This document shows positions 8,563-17,571 of a DNA stretch of 64,000 nt, in pieces. Source of the DNA: Bacillota bacterium (GTDB taxonomy: Bacteria > Bacillota > Clostridia > DSM-8532); NCBI GenBank assembly GCA_023443745.1, contig JAEZTB010000030.1, positions 248,001 to 312,000 on the forward strand. The letters are read 5' to 3'. The position numbers were made by a program, and so were the translations under genes. Under the pieces are notes generated by a model. It saw nothing but the letters and a program-made list of their open reading frames with translations, made no database searches and had not been told where the DNA came from. Positions within the stretch are counted from its first letter, which is position 1, and the number at the start of each line of letters is the position of its first letter.

Positions 8563-9020
8563 GGCAACCCCCCTGCTTGCTTCAACGCGTTTTCCACCGC
8601 TTTAAGATGCGCATTGCTGGTCAGGGTTGCGCCGCTAATAACATCCACTTGCAGGGACTGAGATTTGATTACATTGTCAAGCAGATTGTTAATCGAAAGA
8701 CCCTTTCTTATTTCATTAGTTTGCTTATCACCGGCCAGTACTCCCTCTGTCACCTTGATTTTCGTTACAGCTCCGGAGGCTACAGTCACTTCAACTGCTG
8801 CATCTCGGAAGCTTTCCTTTGACCCGTGGTATGCTCCCGTATAGATGCCGTCGCGCAGCTTTTTAAAATCCACATTAGCTATGACCATATTCTGGAGCTC
8901 GTTGCGCCCCGGAGCGGTGAAGGCAACCGCTGCTGCCATGCCAATTCCAATTACACCGACAATTGATAAGATTACAATCCACACTCTGATCTTCCCCTTT
9001 CTCTTTTTAACAGTTTTCAT
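8559..9020 (-). CDS. membrane-anchored FMN-binding domain protein
   Basis: A 153-residue protein with an N-terminal basic stretch (KTVKKRKGKIR) and one membrane helix at residues ~12-34, then an FMN_bind domain outside the cell. The motif DVISGATLTSN near residue 125 is the S-G-A-T signature in which ApbE attaches FMN covalently to the threonine, as in NqrC and RnfG. The enzyme that would do this is encoded directly upstream. The protein is a small single-domain version, likely a membrane-tethered redox mediator. Confidence 0.88.
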   Translation of the reverse strand: MKTVKKRKGKIRVWIVILSIVGVIGIGMAAAVAFTAPGRNELQNMVIANVDFKKLRDGIYTGAYHGSKESFRDAAVEVTVASGAVTKIKVTEGVLAGDKQTNEIRKGLSINNLLDNVIKSQSLQVDVISGATLTSNAHLKAVENALKQAGGLP

Positions 9021-9037
9021 GGTACAAACTTTCCCTT

Positions 9038-9994
9038 CTACATATAGTTTACATTGATTCCGTCAGATGCCTGAAAGCACTTCTGCAACCCCCGCGTGAT
9101 GTATACCCGTAGCATCGTGTCCACTAAAACCGCCTCCGCCTGTGGATATTTTTCTATAATGGTAAGCCCTCTCTCAAGACCGGCAACAAACACGGCAGTA
9201 GACAATGCGTCTGCGGTCATGGCGCTGTCCGTTACAACGGTGACGCTGACAAGTCCGGATTCTGCGGGATACCCGGTAATCGGATTCAGAATATGATGGA
9301 ACCGCCTGCCTTCCTTGTCGAAAAAAAACCGCTCATAGTCTCCTGAGGTGACCACCGCTTTTCCGGTTATTGCGACCGCTCCGAGCAGGCCATTTTGCCG
9401 GGGATGACGGATACCTACTCGCCATGGCGAGCCGTCTGGCTTATTGCCAAGCGTAGACACATTCCCTCCAATATTGGAAAAGGCGGATTTGACACCGTAT
9501 TCATGAAATATCTCCATAAAACAGTCGCTGGCAAAACCCTTTCCGATACCGCCCAGATCGACAGAATGTCCGGAGCTTTTCAGCCCCGCCGTTTTTTGGA
9601 CAGCGTCCAACTCCAAATCGTTGTAACCGACAAGTGGGAGAACCAGCTCAATCTTGCTGTTTGTGGGAGGTTCCAACGCATGTTTATAGTCCCATAAATC
9701 TGCCAGCGGGCCGATGGTAATATCGAACAGGCCTTGAGATACATTTGAGCATTCCTTTGCATATGACAGCACTTCATAGGTTTCAGAGCTGACTTTTTCA
9801 TTCTTTAAGCCCGCAGAACGATTGATTCGGCTGATATCACTCTCCGGCAGAAAACGGCTGAACAAACGTTCCAGCCTTTGTGCTTCGTTTTCAACAGCAC
9901 GAAGCGCTATCATTGAGTGCCTGCCGAAAGCCCTGTGAACCATTTCCGTGCCCATGCCGGTATGCATGGCTTCAACCGCAGCGTCGTTATCCAC
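9038..9994 (-). CDS. apbE: FAD:protein FMN transferase
   Basis: A 318-residue ApbE family enzyme that transfers FMN from FAD to a Thr/Ser of the target S-G-A-T motif, using Mg2+. Family hallmarks are SGHSVDLGGIGKGFASD (FAD and metal binding), FSNIGGNVSTLG, and the late STAVFVAG segment with the metal-ligand aspartate before it (AMTADALS). No lipobox or clear signal peptide is seen, so it may act in the cytoplasm or be poorly exported. The start is a GTG at 9994 preceded by AGGAGG. The target gene lies 17 bp downstream. Confidence 0.92.
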   Translation of the reverse strand: MDNDAAVEAMHTGMGTEMVHRAFGRHSMIALRAVENEAQRLERLFSRFLPESDISRINRSAGLKNEKVSSETYEVLSYAKECSNVSQGLFDITIGPLADLWDYKHALEPPTNSKIELVLPLVGYNDLELDAVQKTAGLKSSGHSVDLGGIGKGFASDCFMEIFHEYGVKSAFSNIGGNVSTLGNKPDGSPWRVGIRHPRQNGLLGAVAITGKAVVTSGDYERFFFDKEGRRFHHILNPITGYPAESGLVSVTVVTDSAMTADALSTAVFVAGLERGLTIIEKYPQAEAVLVDTMLRVYITRGLQKCFQASDGINVNYM

Positions 9995-10049
9995 GAGCTA
10001 TTCCTCCTGCTTAGGGTGCTACTATCACTTGTATGACTCAGACAGCTTT

Positions 10050-10631
10050 TTATTCCGGACAATTGGAAAGACCCTTCAGAACAAAATCCGTCAAATGATC
10101 CTGGAGCTCGGGGAAATACTGAAGTCCGATTTCTTCCTTGTGGTAACCGATCCTGATAATGGCTCCAAATATGGCCATGATCATTTCGCTGCTGATATCC
10201 GACCTCATTTTCCCTTCTGCCTGCCATTTCTCAACCAGCCCTAAAAAGTCTCGATATATGAAGTCAATCGCCTGAAGTCCGTCTTCCTCCCTGAAAAGCT
10301 TTTCAATTTTATTATAAACATCAGGGTTATACCACTGTCGCATGATAGGGCTGGAAAGCATACCCTCCATATTTAAAACCAAGAGCTGTTTGATCAGCTT
10401 TACAGGGTTGTCATCCAAATTGACAGATTTCATGATCTGTTTCATCAAAGCAGCCGTTTCCTGTTCAAGTATCTCTACAAAAAGTTTGTCTTTGGAAGGG
10501 TAATAGTTGTAAAACGTACCTACACTGAAACCTGCCTGTTTTGTAATGTCGGCAACATTTGTATCCTTAAAGCCTCTCGTTGCAAATAGTTCCTTTGCGC
10601 AATTAAATAGTGCCGTTCTTTTGTCTTCCAT
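10050..10631 (-). CDS. TetR-family regulator of the redox operon
   Basis: A 193-residue TetR/AcrR repressor. The N-terminal HTH spans residues ~8-50 (LFATRGFKDTNVADITKQAG, then VGTFYNYYPSKDKLF). The C-terminal helical domain is variable and probably binds a small ligand. It is the first gene of the minus-strand operon, 55 bp before apbE. A 20-bp-arm palindrome 82 bp upstream of its start is the obvious autoregulatory operator. Confidence 0.88.
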   Translation of the reverse strand: MEDKRTALFNCAKELFATRGFKDTNVADITKQAGFSVGTFYNYYPSKDKLFVEILEQETAALMKQIMKSVNLDDNPVKLIKQLLVLNMEGMLSSPIMRQWYNPDVYNKIEKLFREEDGLQAIDFIYRDFLGLVEKWQAEGKMRSDISSEMIMAIFGAIIRIGYHKEEIGLQYFPELQDHLTDFVLKGLSNCPE

Positions 10632-10660
10632 TTGATCGCCCTCACATCGTGTAGATTTTT

Positions 10661-10711
10661 TTGATACATAGCTTTTTTACGGTGCCCCGCAACTTAAGCG
10701 TTATGTATCAA
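10661..10711. promoter_or_regulatory. outer inverted repeat upstream of tetR
   Basis: TTGATACATA at 10661 and TATGTATCAA at 10702 are perfect 10-bp inverted repeats, 31 bp apart, in the 5' leader region of the tetR operon. They could be a second operator or a leader hairpin. Confidence 0.4.
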
Positions 10712-10712
10712 T

Positions 10713-10760
10713 ATGCTATACTCTGAATGAATATTTTATAATTCATTCAGAGTATAGCAT
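10713..10760. promoter_or_regulatory. large palindromic operator, 20-bp arms
   Basis: ATGCTATACTCTGAATGAAT and its exact reverse complement flank an 8-bp spacer (ATTTTATA). The core GAATGAAT...ATTCATTC resembles operators of TetR/AcrR regulators. TATACT and TATAAA boxes lie inside, so repressor binding would cover the promoter of the tetR operon and could also affect the divergent catalase direction. Confidence 0.7.
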
Positions 10761-10944
10761 GCCAAATGCTGGATGTCAAGAGTTTGTTCCAGCTCCATTT
10801 CGTACATGCTCGGTATTTAAATAGATGAATATACTAAAGAAGATGGGCTGCATGTCGAAATAACAGGCTAGGCTGCTCTTTTTAGTATTTAAGGGGATAA
10901 GCCACTATAAATGGCTTTGTGTTATATTGAAAGGAGAAAATATT

Positions 10945-12597
10945 ATGGAACCAAAAAATGGATGGTTTCAATTAGAATCGCGTCGCCCCGTAAACGGTTC
11001 AAAACCGGAAGGCAGTGAAACATCCTCCGACCGTCCTATTCCCGAATCCGTTCAGTCGAGGCAGGATACAGCTAAAAACAACAATCCGGAGTTTACACCT
11101 GTCCAGCTGAAGGCCCCGAGCGAAAGCAACATGTCGCCTCCGCAAGAGAAATCCTCGGAGGTCCTTTTGAATACCGAAATGAATATCAATCCTCCTATAC
11201 CTACCATAGATAATAAGCCTAATGTGCCGGAAAGCCAGTACAAGGCGCAGAACCCGGCCACATCATGGGCAAAAGACAGGACGCTCGAAACCAGGCATTC
11301 GCAGACAGTGGGTATACGGGGTCCCATATTGGAGCAGGACAGCATTTTGCATGAAGCTCTGGAGATCTTCATACATACAAAGATCCCCGAGAGGCCCGTT
11401 CACGTGAAGGGGTTCGGCGCATTCGGGTATTTCCAGACGAGATATTCCATGAGGGAATTTACGAAACTCTCCTTTTTGCAGTCCCCCGGGCAGCAGGTTC
11501 CTGTAATGGTGCGTTTTTCTCTGGCAGCGGGCAACAAAGGAACACCCGATACAGCCCGCAACGTGCGCGGCTTTTCGACGAAATTTTATACACAGGAGGG
11601 TATCTTCGATCTCTTGTGCAACCATATCCCCGTCCTATTCGTGCGCGATGGCATACGCTTTCCGGAAGCCTTCACGGCACTTGCACCCTCTCCCGTCAAT
11701 AACCTTACAGATCCCGAGCGGTTCTGGAAATTTGCAGCCCGCGCTCCGGAGGCCATACATTTTGTCACCTGGCTCTTTTCGGACGTAGGCACCGTGAAAA
11801 GTTTACGCCATATCAGGGGATTCGGTGTGAACACTTACGTTTGGAGAAATGCTGAGGGTGTACGCCGCTATGTGAAATATCACTGGATTCCCCTCGCAGG
11901 AGAGGAATATATAGACCAACGGGAATCCATAGCATTAGCCGGTATGAACCCCGATATCGCAGGCCAGGACCTATACGATACCATTGCTTCGGGTACCCCT
12001 GTGCAATATGAGTTGCGTGTTCAGTTAATGGAACCGAAGGATGAAGGCAGTCTGCCCTACGATCCGCTGGACTGCACAAAGGTTTGGGATGAACAGATGT
12101 ATCCGTTAATGCCTGTCGGACGGCTTGTACTTAACCGCAACCCGGATAACTACATGGAACAGGTTGAAAAAGCAGCATTCTCACCAACAAATTTACTGGA
12201 CGGCGTTGAATTGTCGGACGACAAGCTTTTACAGGCCCGTGCGAATATCTATTGGGATTCACAACGCAGGCGACTGGGTGAGAATTTCCGGAGCATACCC
12301 GTGAACCAACAGAAAGACTGGACGCCGGATGAACAGGTGACCAGTGGTACAGGCAGACAGGTAGAAGGGCATTTTGTAAGATCAGAGTTGACTAACCCTG
12401 ATAACTTTACACAGGCCGGTCAACGCTATCATTCCCTTTCCCCTGGGGAGCAGGACCATCTGGTGGATAATTTGGCCTCGGACCTCGCTAACATCTCTGC
12501 CGAGACGCAAAGCGTTGTACTCAAATATTTGTATACTGCCTCTGCTGAGCTTGGACAGCGGGTTGCCTCGCAGATTAGTTTTTACACAGGAAAGTAA
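10945..12597 (+). CDS. heme catalase
   Basis: A 550-residue monofunctional catalase that converts hydrogen peroxide to water and oxygen. The catalytic His is in RPVHVKG (~residue 153), the partner Asn in LLCNHIPV (~226), and the proximal heme Tyr in NIYWDSQRRRLG (~436), so the active site is intact. A 120-residue N-terminal extension rich in P, N, S and Q precedes the catalase fold; it is longer than usual and looks disordered. The start is the ATG at 10945 after AAAGGAG; an upstream in-frame TTG has no such site. The gene stands alone, closed by a terminator. No PerR-like box was evident upstream. Confidence 0.93.
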   Translation: MEPKNGWFQLESRRPVNGSKPEGSETSSDRPIPESVQSRQDTAKNNNPEFTPVQLKAPSESNMSPPQEKSSEVLLNTEMNINPPIPTIDNKPNVPESQYKAQNPATSWAKDRTLETRHSQTVGIRGPILEQDSILHEALEIFIHTKIPERPVHVKGFGAFGYFQTRYSMREFTKLSFLQSPGQQVPVMVRFSLAAGNKGTPDTARNVRGFSTKFYTQEGIFDLLCNHIPVLFVRDGIRFPEAFTALAPSPVNNLTDPERFWKFAARAPEAIHFVTWLFSDVGTVKSLRHIRGFGVNTYVWRNAEGVRRYVKYHWIPLAGEEYIDQRESIALAGMNPDIAGQDLYDTIASGTPVQYELRVQLMEPKDEGSLPYDPLDCTKVWDEQMYPLMPVGRLVLNRNPDNYMEQVEKAAFSPTNLLDGVELSDDKLLQARANIYWDSQRRRLGENFRSIPVNQQKDWTPDEQVTSGTGRQVEGHFVRSELTNPDNFTQAGQRYHSLSPGEQDHLVDNLASDLANISAETQSVVLKYLYTASAELGQRVASQISFYTGK

Positions 12598-12616
12598 CAC
12601 ATTCTATATCGTAAAG

Positions 12617-12651
12617 GCCGTGAAATCATGCTATGTTTTCACGGCTTTTTC
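12617..12651 (+). terminator. catalase terminator
   Basis: GCCGTGAAA and TTTCACGGC form a 9-bp stem 20 bp after the catalase stop, followed by TTTTTC. Confidence 0.85.
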
Positions 12652-12800
12652 TTGCGGTGATGCCAATAGGTCTTAATACCTATTGTTATAGCTCAAATGT
12701 CTTTCTGTTTTAATTGAAAGTCCGATATACTTGGTTATCTTCCCTAGGTATAATTTATATTAGACATTATAATTTTCGGCAAATCAAGGAGGCAAGTTGG

Positions 12801-12983
12801 ATGAAAAATGCAGTTTGCGCAGCGGCACTGTATGTCAAAAGCCGGAAAGGGCAAGGTCTGGTAGAGTACGCACTCATTATAGGCCTTATAGCTATTTCTA
12901 TAGTCTCGATACTGCGATTAGTTCCCGGACCAATTACAAAAATACTTACCGCTATTGCTGAAGCGCTGAAAATAACGCCGTAA
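12801..12983 (+). CDS. Flp-family type IVb pilin (orphan)
   Basis: A 60-residue Flp/Fap pilin. After a short basic leader (KSRKG) comes QGLVEYALIIGLIAI, the class IVb processing site (G before Q; Glu at +5) and hydrophobic assembly helix. The prepilin would be cut by a TadV-type peptidase and assembled by a Tad machine, but no tad genes are in this window. The start is chosen from AAGGAGG with a 9-bp spacer. The gene lies between two strong hairpins, so it is transcribed on its own. A small palindrome (CAATAGGT/ACCTATTG, 12664-12685) precedes it. Confidence 0.88.
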   Translation: MKNAVCAAALYVKSRKGQGLVEYALIIGLIAISIVSILRLVPGPITKILTAIAEALKITP

Positions 12984-13000
12984 TAAGTTCACAATAAAAA

Positions 13001-13042
13001 CAGGGACTTGTCTCAAACTCATGATTTTGAGACAAGTCCCTG
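13001..13042. terminator. 17-bp-arm hairpin between convergent genes
   Basis: CAGGGACTTGTCTCAAA and its perfect reverse complement are separated by 8 nt. It sits between the pilin stop and the convergent discoidin gene, so it probably acts as a bidirectional terminator; such GGGAC-type palindromes are also common as dispersed repeats in Bacillota. Confidence 0.6.
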
Positions 13043-13068
13043 TTCCTTTAATCGACTCACCTGACATT

Positions 13069-15363
13069 CTATTTTCGATAGTTTTGTACGATTACAATGC
13101 CCGGGTCTACGGTCGAAATCAATTCCAACTCTTCTAAAGTAAGTGCTACCAATGTATCATTCCAATTTTTCAAATTCAATGCTGATGAATATGTCGTTAA
13201 ATACTGGGCAATTACTTCACTTGGAGAGTTGATTCCATCGGATAAGTTCCATACTTCATTCACGCTTTTATCACCGGCGTTCAAGGTTACTGAGGCTAAG
13301 GAATTATATAATAACCGATTCTTGATTTGTTCTGAAAGCCATAAATTACCCCCAGACGGTATGTCATTATTCCCTGCATTTCGAGTGAAATTGACCCAAA
13401 AGTTCAAGCTGTTAAAATCAACTGCCGGGAAGTAGTGGTCCACCAGCGCTCTAAATTTCACGTTCAAATCAGAGTCAATGAGCTGATTTACATTTGTTCC
13501 CCACTGAAGCATCAGAAACGGCAGGTACCCCGTGTATGATTCGTAAAAAGGGTGAGTGTTCATATAGGGATTAATGGCTACCCCTTGTATTGGAAGATTG
13601 TTCTTTTGGAAAAACGACAACATGGCATGGGGTGCAATTTCCCATAGATTCCTAGTCACTGAATCAATCGCAACCAAACTCGGTACAGATGAAACTGCTG
13701 AAGCTTTGTAATTATCTATTTGCTGCTGTAAAATGCCGCTTTCCCAATCCTTTAGTCTTTGGGAATCGGTTAGTTTATAATCATTAAAGTCCTTAACTTT
13801 ATAATTCAAATTGACAAGGTTTTGTACCTCTGATACTCCAGCAAAATTAAATCCAACATAAATATCGCCATTTGCAGTAGGACCAGGCTGAGCGCCACCA
13901 GTCAGAACTTTTTTGACCAAGCTTTCTCCACCATTACCTACAGCACCAATAAATACGATATTTTTGACATTGTGATCTCTCAGGAATGAGAGATAGGCCG
14001 GAGGTAAGTCCAATAACTCGATCCAGGCAACTCCTTCATTTACAGACGCATCAGCACCATACATACTATAGACTGATAGCCCCTGTGATATAGAATAATC
14101 ATGAATATTCTTTATCTCTTGTACAGTATCAGCACTTACAAGAAAATGAGAAGGCAAAAAAGGTGCTTTTAACGCTCTGGATAGATACGGCGTACCAAAG
14201 CTTCCCGTACCAATGAGGACAGTGTCAAAATTTGTGTATCTCCCAAACTCCTCATTATAAAAATCTACCGTTTGCTGTACAGAATCTACTAAGAAAGAAG
14301 GAGTTGCATGGATTGATGTCAACATGCCACCGGTCGTATTCCACATTTGAGAAGTTCCTGCACCAAGTGATTCGCCTGCTTTCTCAATTGCCACTCCGGC
14401 ACTCATATCTCCATCTAATTTATACACAGGCAATCCATTATAAAGCTCTTTGTCAATCGTAAAAACATATTTCTCCTGTGAATTCCTAATCCTAAAAAAG
14501 GTGTAATACGACTCCCATGCGCTCCCGTCAGAAAATTCATATTTCATATAGAGTGCATAGGATCCTTTTGTTAAATTATTTGGAATTGTCCAAATAGGAA
14601 TGTTCTGACCATTAAACACCTCACCCGGCATAAGTGTGATATTGCTTCCAACCTGTTTTTCATACAATAAATGGTAAGGAGAGGTAAGCCCCATAATCTT
14701 AGCCGTAACATTAGTTATATTATAGCTATGAATTTGTGATGCATTTTTAATTTTATAGGAGAGTTTAATTCCCTCGTTTGTTTGATAGGACGCTTTATCC
14801 AATGTTGCAGATTCCATAACAATTTTGGGTGGCTCTGACATGGTGCTAACGGCATGCCCATATGCTTTAAAATCTGTCATATGGGCAATGCTGTATGCGG
14901 ATCCATGTGTATAATTCACTCGAATATATCTTGCAGCAACGCTGACAGAGTAAGAATCACCAGCATCCGTTGCAATGCTGTTGCTTCCCTTAATGGCAAT
15001 AGGTGTCCAATGTACACCGTCCAGGCTTCCTCGGATATAGTAGTGATAAAAACGAGTACCGTCCACATAATTCCGAATTACAATATTCGAAACATGATGG
15101 GGACTTCCCAAATCGATTTGCCACCATGTGTTTTTGCGTTGATCCCCTATAACCGAGCTCCAATAACCATTGTTGCCGGGTTCAGAATCTACTGCGTATT
15201 CAGGCCCATGGCCTGCTTCAGAATCAAGAGCTTGAACTGATTTTCCTTCACTAATTAAAGCTGCTTCGGCATTTGCATAGTTTTGTGTAAGAGGCAAAAA
15301 GACGATAGTCATGATCATAATAGTGAATAAAAGCTTACTCAACTTTGACATTATAGACCTCAT
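13069..15363 (-). CDS. secreted discoidin (F5/8 type C) domain protein
   Basis: A 764-residue exported protein. Residues 1-33 are a signal peptide ending in NYANAEA. Residues ~37-170 form an F5/8 type C carbohydrate-binding domain (YAVDSEPGNNGYWSS, WWQIDLGSPHHVSNI, RYIRVNYT). A linker domain (~175-300) has an immunoglobulin-like strand pattern. The last 450 residues (LIGTGSFGTPYLSRALKAP, VFIGAVGNGGESL) are not recognised; no glycoside hydrolase motif is obvious. The start at 15363 follows GGAGGG. As the last gene of a sugar uptake operon it may bind or process the polysaccharide. Moderate certainty on the domain, none on the reaction. Confidence 0.75.
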   Translation of the reverse strand: MRSIMSKLSKLLFTIMIMTIVFLPLTQNYANAEAALISEGKSVQALDSEAGHGPEYAVDSEPGNNGYWSSVIGDQRKNTWWQIDLGSPHHVSNIVIRNYVDGTRFYHYYIRGSLDGVHWTPIAIKGSNSIATDAGDSYSVSVAARYIRVNYTHGSAYSIAHMTDFKAYGHAVSTMSEPPKIVMESATLDKASYQTNEGIKLSYKIKNASQIHSYNITNVTAKIMGLTSPYHLLYEKQVGSNITLMPGEVFNGQNIPIWTIPNNLTKGSYALYMKYEFSDGSAWESYYTFFRIRNSQEKYVFTIDKELYNGLPVYKLDGDMSAGVAIEKAGESLGAGTSQMWNTTGGMLTSIHATPSFLVDSVQQTVDFYNEEFGRYTNFDTVLIGTGSFGTPYLSRALKAPFLPSHFLVSADTVQEIKNIHDYSISQGLSVYSMYGADASVNEGVAWIELLDLPPAYLSFLRDHNVKNIVFIGAVGNGGESLVKKVLTGGAQPGPTANGDIYVGFNFAGVSEVQNLVNLNYKVKDFNDYKLTDSQRLKDWESGILQQQIDNYKASAVSSVPSLVAIDSVTRNLWEIAPHAMLSFFQKNNLPIQGVAINPYMNTHPFYESYTGYLPFLMLQWGTNVNQLIDSDLNVKFRALVDHYFPAVDFNSLNFWVNFTRNAGNNDIPSGGNLWLSEQIKNRLLYNSLASVTLNAGDKSVNEVWNLSDGINSPSEVIAQYLTTYSSALNLKNWNDTLVALTLEELELISTVDPGIVIVQNYRK

Positions 15364-15418
15364 ATTCTATCCCTCCATAAAAAACATCAATTTCATACCT
15401 AACAGAAACAGATCCATT

Positions 15419-16684
15419 CTACTCACTCCGTATATTCTTCACATACTCCTGCATTTCAATGACGCGATGTTCAATACGTGATTGCTCAGCCGCAAAAGCA
15501 ATTAAATGACTTTGAACCGACTGGGCAGCGGAAGTTTTGCTTTCTATACGGCCATCATTTTGAACCAGCTTGATAAAATCGCGAATCAGACCATAATCAC
15601 CGCCGCCATGACCAACATGTCCGCCATTATCGTCATAATGAATTTGTTCTACCTTTCCTGTACCAAAATGCAAAATTTCAATTTCGTTCTTTTCCATTGC
15701 ACCACGGATTTCTCCCTTGGTTCCCATGAGCTTGATGGTACGGTTGATATCTCTGGTGAACGCACACATTGTGAAGGCTACGGTAACCTCATTGGCAAAT
15801 TCCATATTAACGACCTGATGATCAACTACATCGTTATCGCAATGATAGACACATCTGCCGTAAGGCCCCTCCTGCAATGCCTTATATCGGGCATCATAAC
15901 TCGAATCATCGCTTATGGCAGAAGTCGGCCATTCCAAACGATTGGTCAAATACAAGTTAGGAGCATAATAAGGGCAGCTGACTGACACCGGACACCCATC
16001 CAGACAACGTTTTGGCGCACCTTCGGGTGCTTCGTCAGGCTTAAAATGACTCAAGGATCCAAATGAGGATACGCGTTTACACTCCGCATCCGCAAGCCAA
16101 AGCAAGATATCCATGTCATGACAGCATTTGGCCAGTATCATGGGACTTGATTCTTCCTTCCGGTTCCAATTACCCCGAACAAAGCTATGGGCCTGATGCC
16201 AGTGACCTACATTCTCGTTATGCTGAATGGAAATCAGCCGGCCGATTGTCCCATCATCCAGTATGGACTTAATTGTTGCAAAGAATTTCGTATAGCGAAG
16301 CACGTGACATATAGACAAAATACGATTGGTTTGCGATGCAACATCCGCCATCTCAATACATTCCAGTGGATCAGGCGACATAGGCTTCTCCAATAATACA
16401 TGATATCCTGCCCGCAGCGCTCGAAGCGTAGGTTCGTAATGCATTTTGTCCTGGGTACTTATCAACACTGCATCTGCCATCTTGGGAAGTGAAAGGAACT
16501 CTTCCCAGCCAGTAAAGCATACATCATCGGTGAGTCCATGCTTTAGCTTAAATGCCTGTCTGCGTTGCTCATTGGGTTCTGCAACCGCGACAACCCGCAA
16601 TTCATCCGGATGATCGAGTGCGTAAAGTAAATAATTATCTCCTCTGATTCCAGCTCCTATAATTGCAACACTAACTTGTTTCAT
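15419..16684 (-). CDS. Gfo/Idh/MocA family oxidoreductase
   Basis: A 421-residue NAD(P)-dependent sugar dehydrogenase family protein. The Rossmann motif is AIIGAGIRGDNY at residues 7-18, and the conserved catalytic-loop EKP is in VLLEKPMSPDP (~residue 95). The C-terminal half carries the substrate domain (HDMDILLWL). An unusual Cys cluster (RCLDGCPVSVSCPYYAP) near residue 230 could bind metal; it occurs in a subset of the family. The position behind the two permeases implies oxidation of the imported sugar or a derivative in the cytoplasm. Confidence 0.88.
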   Translation of the reverse strand: MKQVSVAIIGAGIRGDNYLLYALDHPDELRVVAVAEPNEQRRQAFKLKHGLTDDVCFTGWEEFLSLPKMADAVLISTQDKMHYEPTLRALRAGYHVLLEKPMSPDPLECIEMADVASQTNRILSICHVLRYTKFFATIKSILDDGTIGRLISIQHNENVGHWHQAHSFVRGNWNRKEESSPMILAKCCHDMDILLWLADAECKRVSSFGSLSHFKPDEAPEGAPKRCLDGCPVSVSCPYYAPNLYLTNRLEWPTSAISDDSSYDARYKALQEGPYGRCVYHCDNDVVDHQVVNMEFANEVTVAFTMCAFTRDINRTIKLMGTKGEIRGAMEKNEIEILHFGTGKVEQIHYDDNGGHVGHGGGDYGLIRDFIKLVQNDGRIESKTSAAQSVQSHLIAFAAEQSRIEHRVIEMQEYVKNIRSE

Positions 16685-16728
16685 TCTTTATTCCATCTCC
16701 TTAAGTATGTATAAGTGGTTCAATAAGC

Positions 16729-17553
16729 TCATCCTTTAATCCCTGTTAAGGCGATACCTTCGATAAAATACTTTTGCAAGAACACAAACATCAAAATCAT
16801 CGGCAAAACTGCCATTAATGAGCCTGCCATCAATACGGGATAATTCGTCAGGTGTTCACCGCGAAGGAAGGCAAGCCCTGCAGCCAAAGTCAGCTTTTCA
16901 GGGGAATTGTTCACAATAAGTGGCCAAAGCAGGTCATTCCAGCTTGATAATATTGTGAAAATACCCACCGCTACAAGACCTGGAACTATCATGGGCAACA
17001 TAATCTGCCCATAGATCCGCAAATGATTGCAGCCATCAAGCGTGGCCGCCTCCTCGATTTCTTTTGGTAAGGTCATAAAAAACTGTCGCAGAAGAAACGT
17101 TCCGAATGCACTGAATAAACCTGGAACGAACAATGCCTTAATCGAGTTAAGCCAGCCTAAATCAAGCATGATGAGATATTGCGGAATAATAAAGATTTGA
17201 TATGGAATCATCAATACAGATAGGAACAACAGAAAAATAACATTCCGACCAGGAAAATCAATTCTTGCAAATGCATATGCAGCTAAGGAACATAACAACA
17301 ATTGTCCCAGCATTTTGGCTAACGCAACAAATAACGTATTCCAGAAAAAGGTTAGAAACGGCAAATTAGTCAGTGCCTCCTTATAGTTTGCCAAGCTAAA
17401 GGATGAAGGAATAATAACAGGAGGAGCTGCGGTCGATTCTGCCATCGTCTTAAAAGATGTCAGTATCATCCAAATAAATGGGAAAACCATCATGATTGCT
17501 CCTGCTATGAGGATTCCGTGTGTTAAATACTTTGCTGTCTTTACCCGATTCAT
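16729..17553 (-). CDS. carbohydrate ABC transporter permease (MalG-type)
   Basis: A 274-residue inner-membrane permease with six predicted helices. The EAA loop that docks the ATPase reads EIEEAATLDGCNHLRIYGQI, and the C-terminus ends LTGIKG as in the MalG group (CUT1 family). It pairs with the MalF-type permease 18 bp upstream. No ATPase gene is in this cluster, as usual for CUT1 systems that share an MsmK-like ATPase encoded elsewhere. Confidence 0.92.
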   Translation of the reverse strand: MNRVKTAKYLTHGILIAGAIMMVFPFIWMILTSFKTMAESTAAPPVIIPSSFSLANYKEALTNLPFLTFFWNTLFVALAKMLGQLLLCSLAAYAFARIDFPGRNVIFLLFLSVLMIPYQIFIIPQYLIMLDLGWLNSIKALFVPGLFSAFGTFLLRQFFMTLPKEIEEAATLDGCNHLRIYGQIMLPMIVPGLVAVGIFTILSSWNDLLWPLIVNNSPEKLTLAAGLAFLRGEHLTNYPVLMAGSLMAVLPMILMFVFLQKYFIEGIALTGIKG

Positions 17554-17571
17554 GGATTCACTCCTTCCTTC

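Noticed and set aside
11401..11430. Catalase with lost catalytic His
   Set aside because: GAFGYF could suggest a replaced His, but in this family the catalytic His is the one in VHVKG, which is present.
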